NCBI GenBank assembly: GCA_029067085.1
Contig: JAIEFE010000021.1
Location: 117,075 to 181,074 of the forward strand
DNA length: 64,000 nt
Source: Lachnospiraceae bacterium
GTDB lineage: Bacteria > Bacillota > Clostridia > Lachnospirales > Lachnospiraceae
Reading direction: 5' to 3'
Below are positions 1-7,616 of the stretch, one piece after another (within the stretch, counting starts at the first letter, position 1; the number at the start of each line of letters is the position of its first letter). The notes under the pieces were generated by a model. It did no database searches and had not been told where the DNA came from. It was given only the letters and a program-made list of their open reading frames with translations. The position numbers and the translations under genes were made by a program.

Positions 1-560
1 AAGCCTATACGATTCGTCGTGATCTCGCACAGATAACGCCGTCTGATAAAGTGGAGCTTGCTAATACTTTACATGAATACGGTATTATTTTGACAGATGC
101 GGGTGAGCGCATGTATTTTCGAGCAAAGGAATATTTCGAGGAGGCGATTGAAATAAGAGAGAATCTGACTAAAGATGATGAGATGACATATGAATGGAAG
201 CTGGCAGAAACATGTTCCTATTATGGGAAACTGCTGGCGAAAATGGGTAAGGATCTGTTTCGTGATCCATATTACGGAATGGCAGAGGTAAATATGAGAA
301 GGGCATGTGAAATTTGCGATAAATATTTGACTCGAAATAAAGAATATAATGCCAATAAAAGATCAGAAATTTATCAGAGGTTTGCTACTTTACTAGATGA
401 AGACTTAAAAAAATATTCTGAGGCAGAAGTGTATTATAAAAAGGCGATAAAAGGCTGGAAAGAATTAACAGACCAATGTCCGCAGGCTTTCGAGAAAAAA
501 CTTAAGAAAGCGGATGAGGCGCTGAGAGCGCTTCAGAAGAAGATTCATGAAGCGGGCTGA
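1..560 (+). CDS. TPR-like helical repeat protein, 5' truncated
   Basis: The reading frame is open from the first complete codon (position 3) to the stop, so the gene begins before the window; the GTG at 51 is internal. The visible part is all helical, with repeated pairs of amphipathic helices rich in Tyr, Ala, Glu and Lys (AKEYFEEAIEIRENL and SEAEVYYKKAIKGWKEL), typical of tetratricopeptide repeats. Such repeats usually hold protein partners; no catalytic motif is visible. It lies 29 nt upstream of the DUF1704 gene on the same strand and is probably co-transcribed with it. Base composition is more AT-rich than in the housekeeping genes further right. The function is unknown, and the N-terminal part outside the window could hold a recognisable domain. 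Confidence 0.7.
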   Translation, partial: AYTIRRDLAQITPSDKVELANTLHEYGIILTDAGERMYFRAKEYFEEAIEIRENLTKDDEMTYEWKLAETCSYYGKLLAKMGKDLFRDPYYGMAEVNMRRACEICDKYLTRNKEYNANKRSEIYQRFATLLDEDLKKYSEAEVYYKKAIKGWKELTDQCPQAFEKKLKKADEALRALQKKIHEAG

Positions 561-589
561 TAGATAATGCAGGATGGAAATGAGGCAAA

Positions 590-1984
590 ATGATGTGTGA
601 TAGTCGTAAAGATTTATCTTATGAGATGGCTCGCGGGTTGGATTGGGCAGTAATCGTTAGAATAATGAATGAAACTGACATAGATGTCATAGAAGTGCTC
701 AACAATACAAATCCTGATGCCAAAGAAGAATTTCTTACTAATAAAGAACTTTCTAAGCCGCATAATATTTATGGGCAGTTGGACATCAAACAGGTTGAAC
801 AGAATATTGATACAATCATTTCATTACAAAAGGAACTGGAATTATATAAAATCCCGGAAAAGAAAAGATTATTGGCTGATTTGGTTTTAGAGTCAAATCT
901 GAAAAAAAATCGATTTGTGCAAGCTAACTATCTTTATACCCATTCATCTCCTGATGGCAGGGAGGCAGCAGCACGGGAGCATAAAAAAGCCAACATAGCG
1001 TTATATGGAGAACCTGATGAGGATGTATTCTGGTCGGTATTAGGTGAAAAACTTTCAGCCATTCCCGTAGACAGCCTTTCAAAAGAGGACAAGATCATGT
1101 ATGATGAACTGCTTGAAATGCTTGGCCCTCTGCATACCGCGAAAGGAAGGGTTTTCAGACCGGGAAAGGAGACAATGGACTGGTTTTCTTATGTGCTGGA
1201 GCAGTTTTATGCCGGATTTCTGGCGCATATTCCGCAGAAGCAGCAGGTATTTTCCATAGAAGAAGCCTGTGCAATTACAAATGAGATCATTGCCTCAGAG
1301 CTTGGGGAGGTACCAGGCGCAGACATATCGCCTATGGGCGCTGATATCGCCCCGGATTTAGACCCAGCTGAGTGGAAAGCGACGGTGATCCCTACCGGTG
1401 CTGTGGCATCTGTTGATTGTAAGTATAAAACAATCAAGTTTCCGGGAAGACGAAGCAGGGGAGCCTATACAAGAGAAGAACTGATAGCGATTATTATACA
1501 TGAACTGGGTGTTCATGCATTGCGCTCCCTGGTTTACGAGGACTGTGAGATGAAAGCCTTCTCTCTGGGACTTCCGGGTTATGAAGCTTTTGAGGAGGGG
1601 GTTGCGAAAGCGGCTGATCAGGCGATTAACCATAAATATGAGGATTTCGGCCTTTTGCATTATGTAAGCATTGGACTGGCGACCTTTCTCGGGAAAAATT
1701 TCCGGGAAGCATTTGAAATTCAGGTCCGTATTGAATATTTAGTCGGGGGAGAACCGGCAGGGAGGTGCTTTGATTCTGTGCAGCGTACTTTCAGGGGAAC
1801 TGGTGAATTGCCTAATCACAAGGATCTTATATACTATAATGGTGCCACGCAGGTATGGAAATATATTGAGGAGCATTTAGATGACGTGGAATTGATGGAC
1901 CAACTGTTTTTAAGCGGCAAGACCAATATGAATGATAAACGGCATGAAAGAATGATCTATGAAGTGCGTGTCGGGGGATATTAG
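590..1984 (+). CDS. DUF1704 (MATCAP/KIAA0895-like) zinc metallopeptidase domain protein
   Basis: This 464-residue protein carries an HExxxH zinc-binding motif (HELGVHALRS, His304, Glu305 and His309), followed about 30 residues later by a Glu-Glu-Gly motif (FEEGVAK, residues 334-340) that can supply the third ligand. This spacing, with Arg after the second His, is the pattern of the DUF1704 family, whose eukaryotic members MATCAP1 and MATCAP2 remove C-terminal Tyr or Phe residues from tubulin and other proteins. Bacterial members have no known substrate as far as I know. The N-terminal 230 residues are helical; no signal peptide or membrane segment is seen, so it is probably cytoplasmic. The ATG at 590 follows GAGG with short spacing; the ATG at 593 is equally possible. 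It sits 29 nt downstream of the TPR-like gene. Confidence 0.75.
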   Translation: MMCDSRKDLSYEMARGLDWAVIVRIMNETDIDVIEVLNNTNPDAKEEFLTNKELSKPHNIYGQLDIKQVEQNIDTIISLQKELELYKIPEKKRLLADLVLESNLKKNRFVQANYLYTHSSPDGREAAAREHKKANIALYGEPDEDVFWSVLGEKLSAIPVDSLSKEDKIMYDELLEMLGPLHTAKGRVFRPGKETMDWFSYVLEQFYAGFLAHIPQKQQVFSIEEACAITNEIIASELGEVPGADISPMGADIAPDLDPAEWKATVIPTGAVASVDCKYKTIKFPGRRSRGAYTREELIAIIIHELGVHALRSLVYEDCEMKAFSLGLPGYEAFEEGVAKAADQAINHKYEDFGLLHYVSIGLATFLGKNFREAFEIQVRIEYLVGGEPAGRCFDSVQRTFRGTGELPNHKDLIYYNGATQVWKYIEEHLDDVELMDQLFLSGKTNMNDKRHERMIYEVRVGGY

Positions 1985-2115
1985 AATTTTAAGTTGTTTA
2001 TTGATCAACTCGCGACGTAAGTCGGGCCAGCTGGTTCAATATCATAACCGAATGCCGGCAAAGGACTGTCAATGTTTTGGTGAAACAAAGGCTTGTTGAT
2101 AAGTAAGCGTCAGAT

Positions 2116-2144
2116 TTGACAACATCCCACAAAAATAGTATACT
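2116..2144 (+). promoter_or_regulatory. Sigma-A-type promoter for the coiled-coil protein gene
   Basis: TTGACA (2116-2121) and TATACT (2139-2144) are separated by exactly 17 bp. It lies in the 360-bp gap after the DUF1704 gene. The predicted start site near 2151 gives a leader of about 195 nt before the ATG at 2345. Confidence 0.75.
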
Positions 2145-2160
2145 CAAATCAATCAAATCT

Positions 2161-2218
2161 ATGTGAAAATCTATCCATACATCATGGAATCATTGGCATA
2201 TCGCCGACATTTTCACAT
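2161..2218. repeat. 10-bp perfect inverted repeat in a long 5' leader
   Basis: ATGTGAAAAT at 2161-2170 is repeated in perfect inverted form as ATTTTCACAT at 2209-2218, with a 38-nt interior. It starts about ten bases after the predicted transcription start. It could be a paired operator or an RNA stem. There is no T-run after it, so it is not a typical terminator. Confidence 0.55.
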
Positions 2219-2344
2219 ATTGCAGAGCAACTGAGAACTGTCAGGCGGCAACAGAATATGATATGGTCGTTATTCGTCAATAATTTGACTGTAATCTGAA
2301 CGGATGTTCCGCATTGACCCGAGAAAGAAAGAGAGGTACACTGA

Positions 2345-2737
2345 ATGAACAAGGAGATGGCAGGTATGACCAATGAAGAAATGTTCACAGCTATTATTGA
2401 GCGTATGGATTCTATGGAATCGGGATTGTCCGGGCTTACGGACAAAGTGGAATCAGGATTGTCTGGATTGAGCGAGCGGATAGATAAAGTGGAATCAGGA
2501 TTGACAGGCTTGGGCGAGCGGATAGATAAGCTGCAATCTGACATGAATATGGAATTTTGGGCTGTCAGAACAGAAATGAATGGAGTCAATGAATCGCTTA
2601 AGAAAGATATTTCTATTTTGAATGATAAAGTGGATCGGCTTATGTATACAAAAGATGTTGACGGCTATGAAAAGATGAAGATGCAGGTTGATTTATTAGC
2701 GCAGGGCTATCAGGAGTTGAAAGAGAAGGTGGGTTGA
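2345..2737 (+). CDS. Small coiled-coil protein with 14-residue repeats
   Basis: This 130-residue protein is preceded by AGAGG eight bases before the ATG. Residues 20-60 contain three degenerate copies of a 14-residue unit built on DKVESGLSGLSERI. The unit is 42 bp at DNA level, and 18 bp of it (AAAGTGGAATCAGGATTG) recurs identically 42 bp apart (2444 and 2486). Fourteen residues equal two heptads, and the hydrophobic spacing continues to the C-terminus, so a long parallel coiled coil is likely. There is no signal peptide, membrane segment or enzymatic motif. It is a single-gene unit with its own promoter and terminator. The function is unknown; similar short coiled-coil proteins occur beside mobile or accessory DNA, but nothing here proves that. 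Confidence 0.7.
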   Translation: MNKEMAGMTNEEMFTAIIERMDSMESGLSGLTDKVESGLSGLSERIDKVESGLTGLGERIDKLQSDMNMEFWAVRTEMNGVNESLKKDISILNDKVDRLMYTKDVDGYEKMKMQVDLLAQGYQELKEKVG

Positions 2738-2779
2738 GACAACCGGTTTATATTAAGAACTAAAGAATACCTTGATTTT

Positions 2780-2830
2780 ATACCGCCAATCAGTGATGTA
2801 CACAGTGATTGGCGGTATATTTCATTTAAA
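2780..2830 (+). terminator. Rho-independent terminator, possibly serving both convergent genes
   Basis: A perfect 13-bp stem pairs ATACCGCCAATCA (2780-2792) with TGATTGGCGGTAT (2806-2818) and is followed by ATTTCATTT. On the minus strand the hairpin is followed by TAAAATC, so it may also stop the convergent cyclophilin transcript. Confidence 0.8.
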
Positions 2831-2864
2831 ATATTATGATGGATTCGAAAGGATATCCTTTACT

Positions 2865-3386
2865 TTAGAGCTTCTCCGGCTCCGGATATTCTACACCAAA
2901 AGTCTCAACGGTAACAGTTTGCATCACCTGATCTTCCAGAGGCCTGTCCTCGTAATCGGTAGCGGTCTCCGCGATCTTGTCTACATTTTCCTGTCCCTCG
3001 ATCACCTTTCCGAACGCTGCATAAGCGCCGTCAAGATGTGGGCTTGTCTTGTGCATGATGAAAAACTGGCTGCCTGCGGAATCGGGGTGCATACTCCTTG
3101 CCATGGAGAGAACGCCGGCGGTGTGCTTTAAATCATTGTCGAAGCCGTTTTGGCGAAACTCCCCCTTGATAGAGTAGCCGGGACCGCCCATGCCGGTCCC
3201 CTCCGGATCGCCGCCCTGGATCATGAAACCCTTGATGACGCGGTGGAAGATCAGACCGTCATAAAATTTTGCGTTGATGAGACTGATGAAATTGTTGACG
3301 GAGGCCGGCGCAATCTCGGGATAGAGTTCGGCCTTGATCACGTCTCCGTTTGCCATAGTGAAGGTTACGATGGGATTGTTTGCCAT
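2865..3386 (-). CDS. ppiB: Cyclophilin-type peptidyl-prolyl cis-trans isomerase
   Basis: This 173-residue single-domain cyclophilin catalyses cis-trans isomerisation of peptidyl-prolyl bonds in the cytoplasm. The family signature FHRVIKGFMIQGGDP (residues 47-61) contains the catalytic Arg49; GSQFFIMH and LDGAYAAFGKV are the other conserved blocks. The start is taken at MANNPIVTF because AAAGGA lies nine bases upstream. An ATG two codons earlier sits only three bases from that site, and the longer frame up to 3443 has no ribosome site. There is no signal peptide. The gene stands alone, convergent with the coiled-coil gene and divergent from the GNAT gene. Confidence 0.93.
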   Translation of the reverse strand: MANNPIVTFTMANGDVIKAELYPEIAPASVNNFISLINAKFYDGLIFHRVIKGFMIQGGDPEGTGMGGPGYSIKGEFRQNGFDNDLKHTAGVLSMARSMHPDSAGSQFFIMHKTSPHLDGAYAAFGKVIEGQENVDKIAETATDYEDRPLEDQVMQTVTVETFGVEYPEPEKL

Positions 3387-3442
3387 AATCATAAATCCTT
3401 TCTTTTCTGTTTTCTGCGACTGTTGCAGCCGCATGACTTTCA

Positions 3443-3480
3443 TTGTATTCTATTATAATAGATATTTATACTCATAACAC
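3443..3480. promoter_or_regulatory. Divergent promoter region between cyclophilin and GNAT genes
   Basis: Rightward, TTGTAT (3443-3448) and TATACT (3467-3472) are 18 bp apart. Leftward, a perfect TATAAT reads on the minus strand at 3457-3452, but its -35 (GTGTTA) is poor. The region is so AT-rich that the exact boxes are uncertain. Confidence 0.35.
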
Positions 3481-3512
3481 TTCTATTGTAAAGGAAAGCG
3501 TCGGAGTTGTCT

Positions 3513-4232
3513 ATGCTGGAAAAAATATATTTCGGAAAAGATATTTTGTATATCACGGATGAAAGTGAAACTTATACTTCCCTTCGAAAGAAGGGCTGTT
3601 ATGTTCTGCCATACCTGCATGGGAGCAGCAGATGTGAGGCGTTCCCCGGTGCGGCCTGGCTGATCGAGGATATGGAGGAGATGAATCGGGAATCTCTTGA
3701 GCTGGTCTACAGGCGGCTGGCGGGGCTTCCATGGGATATTCTGGAGACGGGACGGTGCAGGGTGAGGGAGACGACGGTGGAAGATGTGGACAGTTTCTAT
3801 CAGATATACGCGGAACCGTCCGTCACGGCGTATATGGAAAATCTCTTCGCGGACAGGGAGGAGGAAATCGCCTACACAAAAGATTACATCGAGAAAGTAT
3901 ATGCTTTTTACGGCTACGGGATGTGGACGGTTCTGGAAAAGGAGGAGGGCGCGGTGATCGGAAGAGTGGGGATCATCTGGCGGGAAGGCTATGATCTGCC
4001 GGAGCTCGGCTTTGTGATCGGCGTGCCCTGGCAGAGAAAAGGCTATGCGTTTGAGGTCTGCGAGGCTGTTCTTTGTTACGCGAAGGATGAGCTTTCCATG
4101 GAGCGGGTGCAGGCACTTGTGAGGCTGGGGAACGAGAAGTCCCTCAGACTCTGCGAAAAGCTGGGATTTGTGAGGAGCGGGGAGACGGAGGCGGATGGGG
4201 AAAGGCATTTTCTCCTGGTGAAAGAGCTGTAA
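3513..4232 (+). CDS. GNAT-family N-acetyltransferase with extra N-terminal domain
   Basis: Residues from about 80 to the end (239) form a GNAT fold. LPELGFVIGVPWQRKGYA contains the strand and acetyl-CoA pyrophosphate loop (Q-R-K-G-Y-A), and NEKSLRLCEKLGFVRSGE is the C-terminal motif typical of the RimJ/RimL-like branch. It presumably transfers an acetyl group from acetyl-CoA to an amine; the substrate cannot be predicted. The first 80 residues are an additional alpha/beta region that I do not recognise. The ATG at 3513 is chosen because GGAG lies six bases upstream; the in-frame TTG at 3507 abuts that site. The EamA transporter follows 66 nt later and may share the transcript. Confidence 0.85.
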   Translation: MLEKIYFGKDILYITDESETYTSLRKKGCYVLPYLHGSSRCEAFPGAAWLIEDMEEMNRESLELVYRRLAGLPWDILETGRCRVRETTVEDVDSFYQIYAEPSVTAYMENLFADREEEIAYTKDYIEKVYAFYGYGMWTVLEKEEGAVIGRVGIIWREGYDLPELGFVIGVPWQRKGYAFEVCEAVLCYAKDELSMERVQALVRLGNEKSLRLCEKLGFVRSGETEADGERHFLLVKEL

Positions 4233-4298
4233 TTTCAAGTCGGTCTTCCGGGAAATCTGTATTGACGAAAGGATAGAGGAAGGGGTAAACTGTTTTAC

Positions 4299-5234
4299 AT
4301 GAAAAAACAAACGATAAATTTAAAAGCACGTAATTCCCTGCTTCTGCTGCTCACAGCCGTAATCTGGGGCGTGGCCTTTGTGGCGCAGAGAAAAGGCGGG
4401 GCGCTGACAGGGCCATATACCTTCAACTGCATCCGTTCCCTGATCGGGGCGGCAGTACTTGTGCCGGTGATTCCTTTTCTGGACAGATATGCTGGGGAGG
4501 GAAAGACAGAGGAGATGAAGAAAGGTCCGAAGCTTCTTGCAGGCGGCATTTCCTGTGGTGTGATGCTCTTTGTGGCCAGCACCCTGCAGCAGCTTGGCTT
4601 GTATTACGGTACCACGGCGGGTAAGGCGGGATTTTTGACTGCCTGCTATATTTTGCTTGTACCGATACTGGGTGTATTTTTGGGCAGAAGATGCGGTTGG
4701 AATGTTTGGGTAAGTGTGCCGGTGGCAGTGATCGGCCTATACTTTATCTGCCTTACAAGCGGCATTTCTTTCCAACGCTGCGACGGTCTGGTTCTCTTAT
4801 GTGCGGTCTGTTTTTCAGTGCAGATCATGCTGGTGGATCACTATTCGCCTCTGGTGGATGGCGTACGCATGGCCTGCCTGCAATTTCTGACTTGCGGTCT
4901 TTTAGGCATTGCGCCTATGTTGTTTGTTGAGCTGCGTCAGGCGGGACCGGCACAATGGCTTGCAACTCTGGGCAGTCCCGATGTATGGATTGCGATCCTG
5001 TATGCGGGTGTGATGTCCTGCGGTGTCGCATACACGCTGCAGATTGTAGGTCAGAAGGGCTTGAACCCCACGGTTGCATCTCTTTTGATGAGCCTGGAAT
5101 CCGTGTTCTCTGCGCTGGCAGGGGCGTTGATCTTAAAGGAGCACATGAGCGGCAGGGAGATCTTTGGCTGTGCACTGCTTTTTGGAGCGGTACTGTTTGC
5201 GCAGATTAATGTGGGGAATCGTCGGGACGGATAG
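4299..5234 (+). CDS. EamA/DMT-superfamily transporter
   Basis: This 311-residue integral membrane protein has about ten hydrophobic segments in two homologous halves. The first EamA repeat opens with LLLLLTAVIWGVAFVAQR, and the second half carries VASLLMSLESVFSALAGALI, a hallmark of drug/metabolite exporters of the RhaT/YdcZ type. It probably exports a metabolite or amino acid; the substrate is unknown. The ATG used has only a distant purine-rich site (AGGAAGGGG, about 13 nt upstream). Pyruvate kinase starts 32 nt downstream. Confidence 0.88.
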   Translation: MKKQTINLKARNSLLLLLTAVIWGVAFVAQRKGGALTGPYTFNCIRSLIGAAVLVPVIPFLDRYAGEGKTEEMKKGPKLLAGGISCGVMLFVASTLQQLGLYYGTTAGKAGFLTACYILLVPILGVFLGRRCGWNVWVSVPVAVIGLYFICLTSGISFQRCDGLVLLCAVCFSVQIMLVDHYSPLVDGVRMACLQFLTCGLLGIAPMLFVELRQAGPAQWLATLGSPDVWIAILYAGVMSCGVAYTLQIVGQKGLNPTVASLLMSLESVFSALAGALILKEHMSGREIFGCALLFGAVLFAQINVGNRRDG

Positions 5235-5266
5235 AGATAGAAATGAATAGGTAAAGGAGAAAACGA

Positions 5267-6682
5267 ATGCGTAAAACAAAGATTGTATGTACCCTTGGTC
5301 CTTCTACGGACAACGAGGAAGTGCTGCGGCAGATGATGTTGGAGGGCATGAATGTTGCCAGATGCAACTTTTCTCACGGCAGCCATGAGGATCATAAGAA
5401 AAGAATGGATGTGGTGAAAAAACTCCGGAAGGAGATCGGCAGGCCGGTGGCAATCCTGCTCGACACGAAAGGACCGGAAGTCCGTGTGAAAAATTTTAAG
5501 GAAGGAAAGGTTGTACTGGAGGAGGGACAGCTCTTTACCCTGACTGCCGAAGAGGTGGAGGGTACAAAGGACAGGGTGAGCGTGACCTACAACCGTCTCT
5601 ATGAGGATCTGGAGGTGGGGATGCGCGTGCTGATCGATGACGGTCTGATCGAGATGAAGGTGGAGAAAGTCGATAAGAACGACATCGTATGCCGTGTGAT
5701 AAACGGCGGAACCGTCTCCAATCACAAGGGTGTCAACGTTCCGGATGTGGACTTGTCTATGCCCTATATCAGCGACAAGGACAGGGAGGACATCCTCTTT
5801 GGCATCGAGCAGGATGTGGATTTTATTGCGGCTTCCTTTGTACAGAAAAAAGAGGATATCTTACAGCTTAGAAAACTTTTGGAGAAAAACGGCGGAGAGG
5901 ATATTAAGATCATAGCAAAAATTGAGAACGCGCAGGGCGTGGCGAATATTGATGAGATCATAGAGGCGGCGGATGGCGTTATGGTTGCCAGAGGTGATAT
6001 GGGGGTGGAAATTCCTTACGAGGATGTACCCGTGATCCAGAAGGAGATCATTAAGAAGGTGTACCGTGCCGGCAAGCAGGTTATCACAGCCACGCAAATG
6101 CTGGAGTCCATGATCAAAAATCCCAGACCGACCCGGGCGGAGACCACGGATGTGGCCAATGCAGTCTACGACGGCACTAGCGCGATCATGCTCTCCGGGG
6201 AGACGGCAGCGGGCACCTATCCGCTGGAGGCGGTCAAAACGATGGTGAGGATCGCAGAGCGCACGGAAAAGGACGTGGATTACCGCAAGCGTTTTTTCCA
6301 GTTGGAGAGAGAGGCCAATCCCGATGTGACGGATGCAATCTGCCATGCGACCTGTACGACGGCCCTTGACTTAAATGCCACAGCCATCGTGACGGTCACA
6401 AAGTCCGGCAGATCCGCCAGAATGATATCCCGTTATCGTCCCGAGAGTGATATCATAAGCTGTGCCACCACAGAGAAGGTATGCAGGCAGCTTTCCATGT
6501 CCTGGGGCGTAACACCGCTTTTGATCAAGGAGGAGAAGGATGCCTACGTCCTTTTTGACAAGGCCATCGCGGCGGCGGAAAAGGAGGGACTTCTGAAAAA
6601 AGGAGATCTGACGGTCATTACCTCCGGCATACCCATCGGCATTTCCGGCACTACCAATATGATTAAGGTGCGGATTGTATAG
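5267..6682 (+). CDS. pyk: Pyruvate kinase
   Basis: It converts phosphoenolpyruvate and ADP to pyruvate and ATP, the last ATP-forming step of glycolysis. The N-terminus MRKTKIVCTLGPST and the active-site signature around KIENAQGVANIDEII (catalytic Lys, Mg-binding Glu) with MVARGDMGVEIP are fully conserved. At 471 residues it has the A, B and C domains but lacks the extra C-terminal PEP-utiliser-like domain of Bacillus enzymes. AAAGGAG lies eight bases before the ATG. The last 20 nt overlap the convergent metallophosphoesterase gene, and no terminator is visible between them. Confidence 0.97.
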   Translation: MRKTKIVCTLGPSTDNEEVLRQMMLEGMNVARCNFSHGSHEDHKKRMDVVKKLRKEIGRPVAILLDTKGPEVRVKNFKEGKVVLEEGQLFTLTAEEVEGTKDRVSVTYNRLYEDLEVGMRVLIDDGLIEMKVEKVDKNDIVCRVINGGTVSNHKGVNVPDVDLSMPYISDKDREDILFGIEQDVDFIAASFVQKKEDILQLRKLLEKNGGEDIKIIAKIENAQGVANIDEIIEAADGVMVARGDMGVEIPYEDVPVIQKEIIKKVYRAGKQVITATQMLESMIKNPRPTRAETTDVANAVYDGTSAIMLSGETAAGTYPLEAVKTMVRIAERTEKDVDYRKRFFQLEREANPDVTDAICHATCTTALDLNATAIVTVTKSGRSARMISRYRPESDIISCATTEKVCRQLSMSWGVTPLLIKEEKDAYVLFDKAIAAAEKEGLLKKGDLTVITSGIPIGISGTTNMIKVRIV

Positions 6683-7616
6683 GCCGGTGGGAAGAAAGAG
6701 CTTTCTCTTTGCATATGGCTTCCAGATGGTACAGGGGAACCGGCCCGGAGATAACCTCCCGCGCCACATAGAGAGTGCTGTCGGAACGGGCGTTCATACT
6801 CCACTTGACTAAGGTCATATGGCCGCACTCGATTTCAATGCAGGTGATACAGCGGGGATGGACACAGCTTCCCGTATTATAGTAGTGGGCGGGTTTTTCA
6901 GGCAGGATGGGCCGGTGAGTATGTCCGGTGATCAAAATACGGCCGTTCTCCTGCGCCCAACGTTCTAAACGGATTTCGCAGCTGCTTTTTACATGATAGT
7001 TTTTGGCGGCGCTGGTGGGATCCAGTATACCCAGATTTTCGAGAGGCCGCCAGAAATAGCGGACAAGGAAACGGGAAAGCGGCCAGAGCGTCGAGTTGAG
7101 CAGGCTGGCCTGATGTCCGTGCGTCAGATAGAGAGATACGTGCGACCTGCTGTTCGGCAGCAGGTCTGTGGTGAGAATGATTCCTTCATAAAAGGCAAGG
7201 GAAGGAAAGAGGGGCTGCATTTGCTGGGATTGCGTACAGAAATACGTACTGCAGCGTTTGGCAGGGTAGCCCTTCCTGCATTTTACAATGTCGTGGTTGC
7301 CATAGAGAAGATACAGCCGGTTCTCCTGATCGAATTGTTTGAAAAGCCAAAAGACATTGCTGTGGATATCGATGATATTCTTCATGTTTCTGTTTTCCCA
7401 AAGTTCATCCCCATCCCCCAGTTCAATATAGGTAAATCCCTGTCTGTAATAGTGTTCCAGAGCGGCAAAATAGAGATGCTGGTTTTTGAGAAAGTTATCG
7501 GAGGAGTTTCCGATGCCTCTGTGACAGTCACTCATCAGGACATAGCGGGAGCAGTTTGTAAGAGGCAGCAGCGGAGCATTTTGAAAGGCGCGGTCAAGAC
7601 GCGAGAAAGCACTCAT
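6663..7616 (-). CDS. Calcineurin-like metallophosphoesterase
   Basis: This 317-residue protein has all five metal-binding blocks of the calcineurin-like fold in order: MSDCHRG, LGDGDELWEN, YGNHDI, LTHGHQ and TGHTHRP. It should be a two-metal phosphoesterase; the family includes UDP-diacylglucosamine hydrolases (LpxH), nucleotidases and nucleases, and I cannot choose among them. There is no signal peptide. Its ATG overlaps the stop of the upstream DUF4474 gene by 4 nt, so the two are translationally coupled. Its 3' end overlaps pyruvate kinase by 20 nt. Confidence 0.87.
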   Translation of the reverse strand: MSAFSRLDRAFQNAPLLPLTNCSRYVLMSDCHRGIGNSSDNFLKNQHLYFAALEHYYRQGFTYIELGDGDELWENRNMKNIIDIHSNVFWLFKQFDQENRLYLLYGNHDIVKCRKGYPAKRCSTYFCTQSQQMQPLFPSLAFYEGIILTTDLLPNSRSHVSLYLTHGHQASLLNSTLWPLSRFLVRYFWRPLENLGILDPTSAAKNYHVKSSCEIRLERWAQENGRILITGHTHRPILPEKPAHYYNTGSCVHPRCITCIEIECGHMTLVKWSMNARSDSTLYVAREVISGPVPLYHLEAICKEKALSSHRPIQSAP

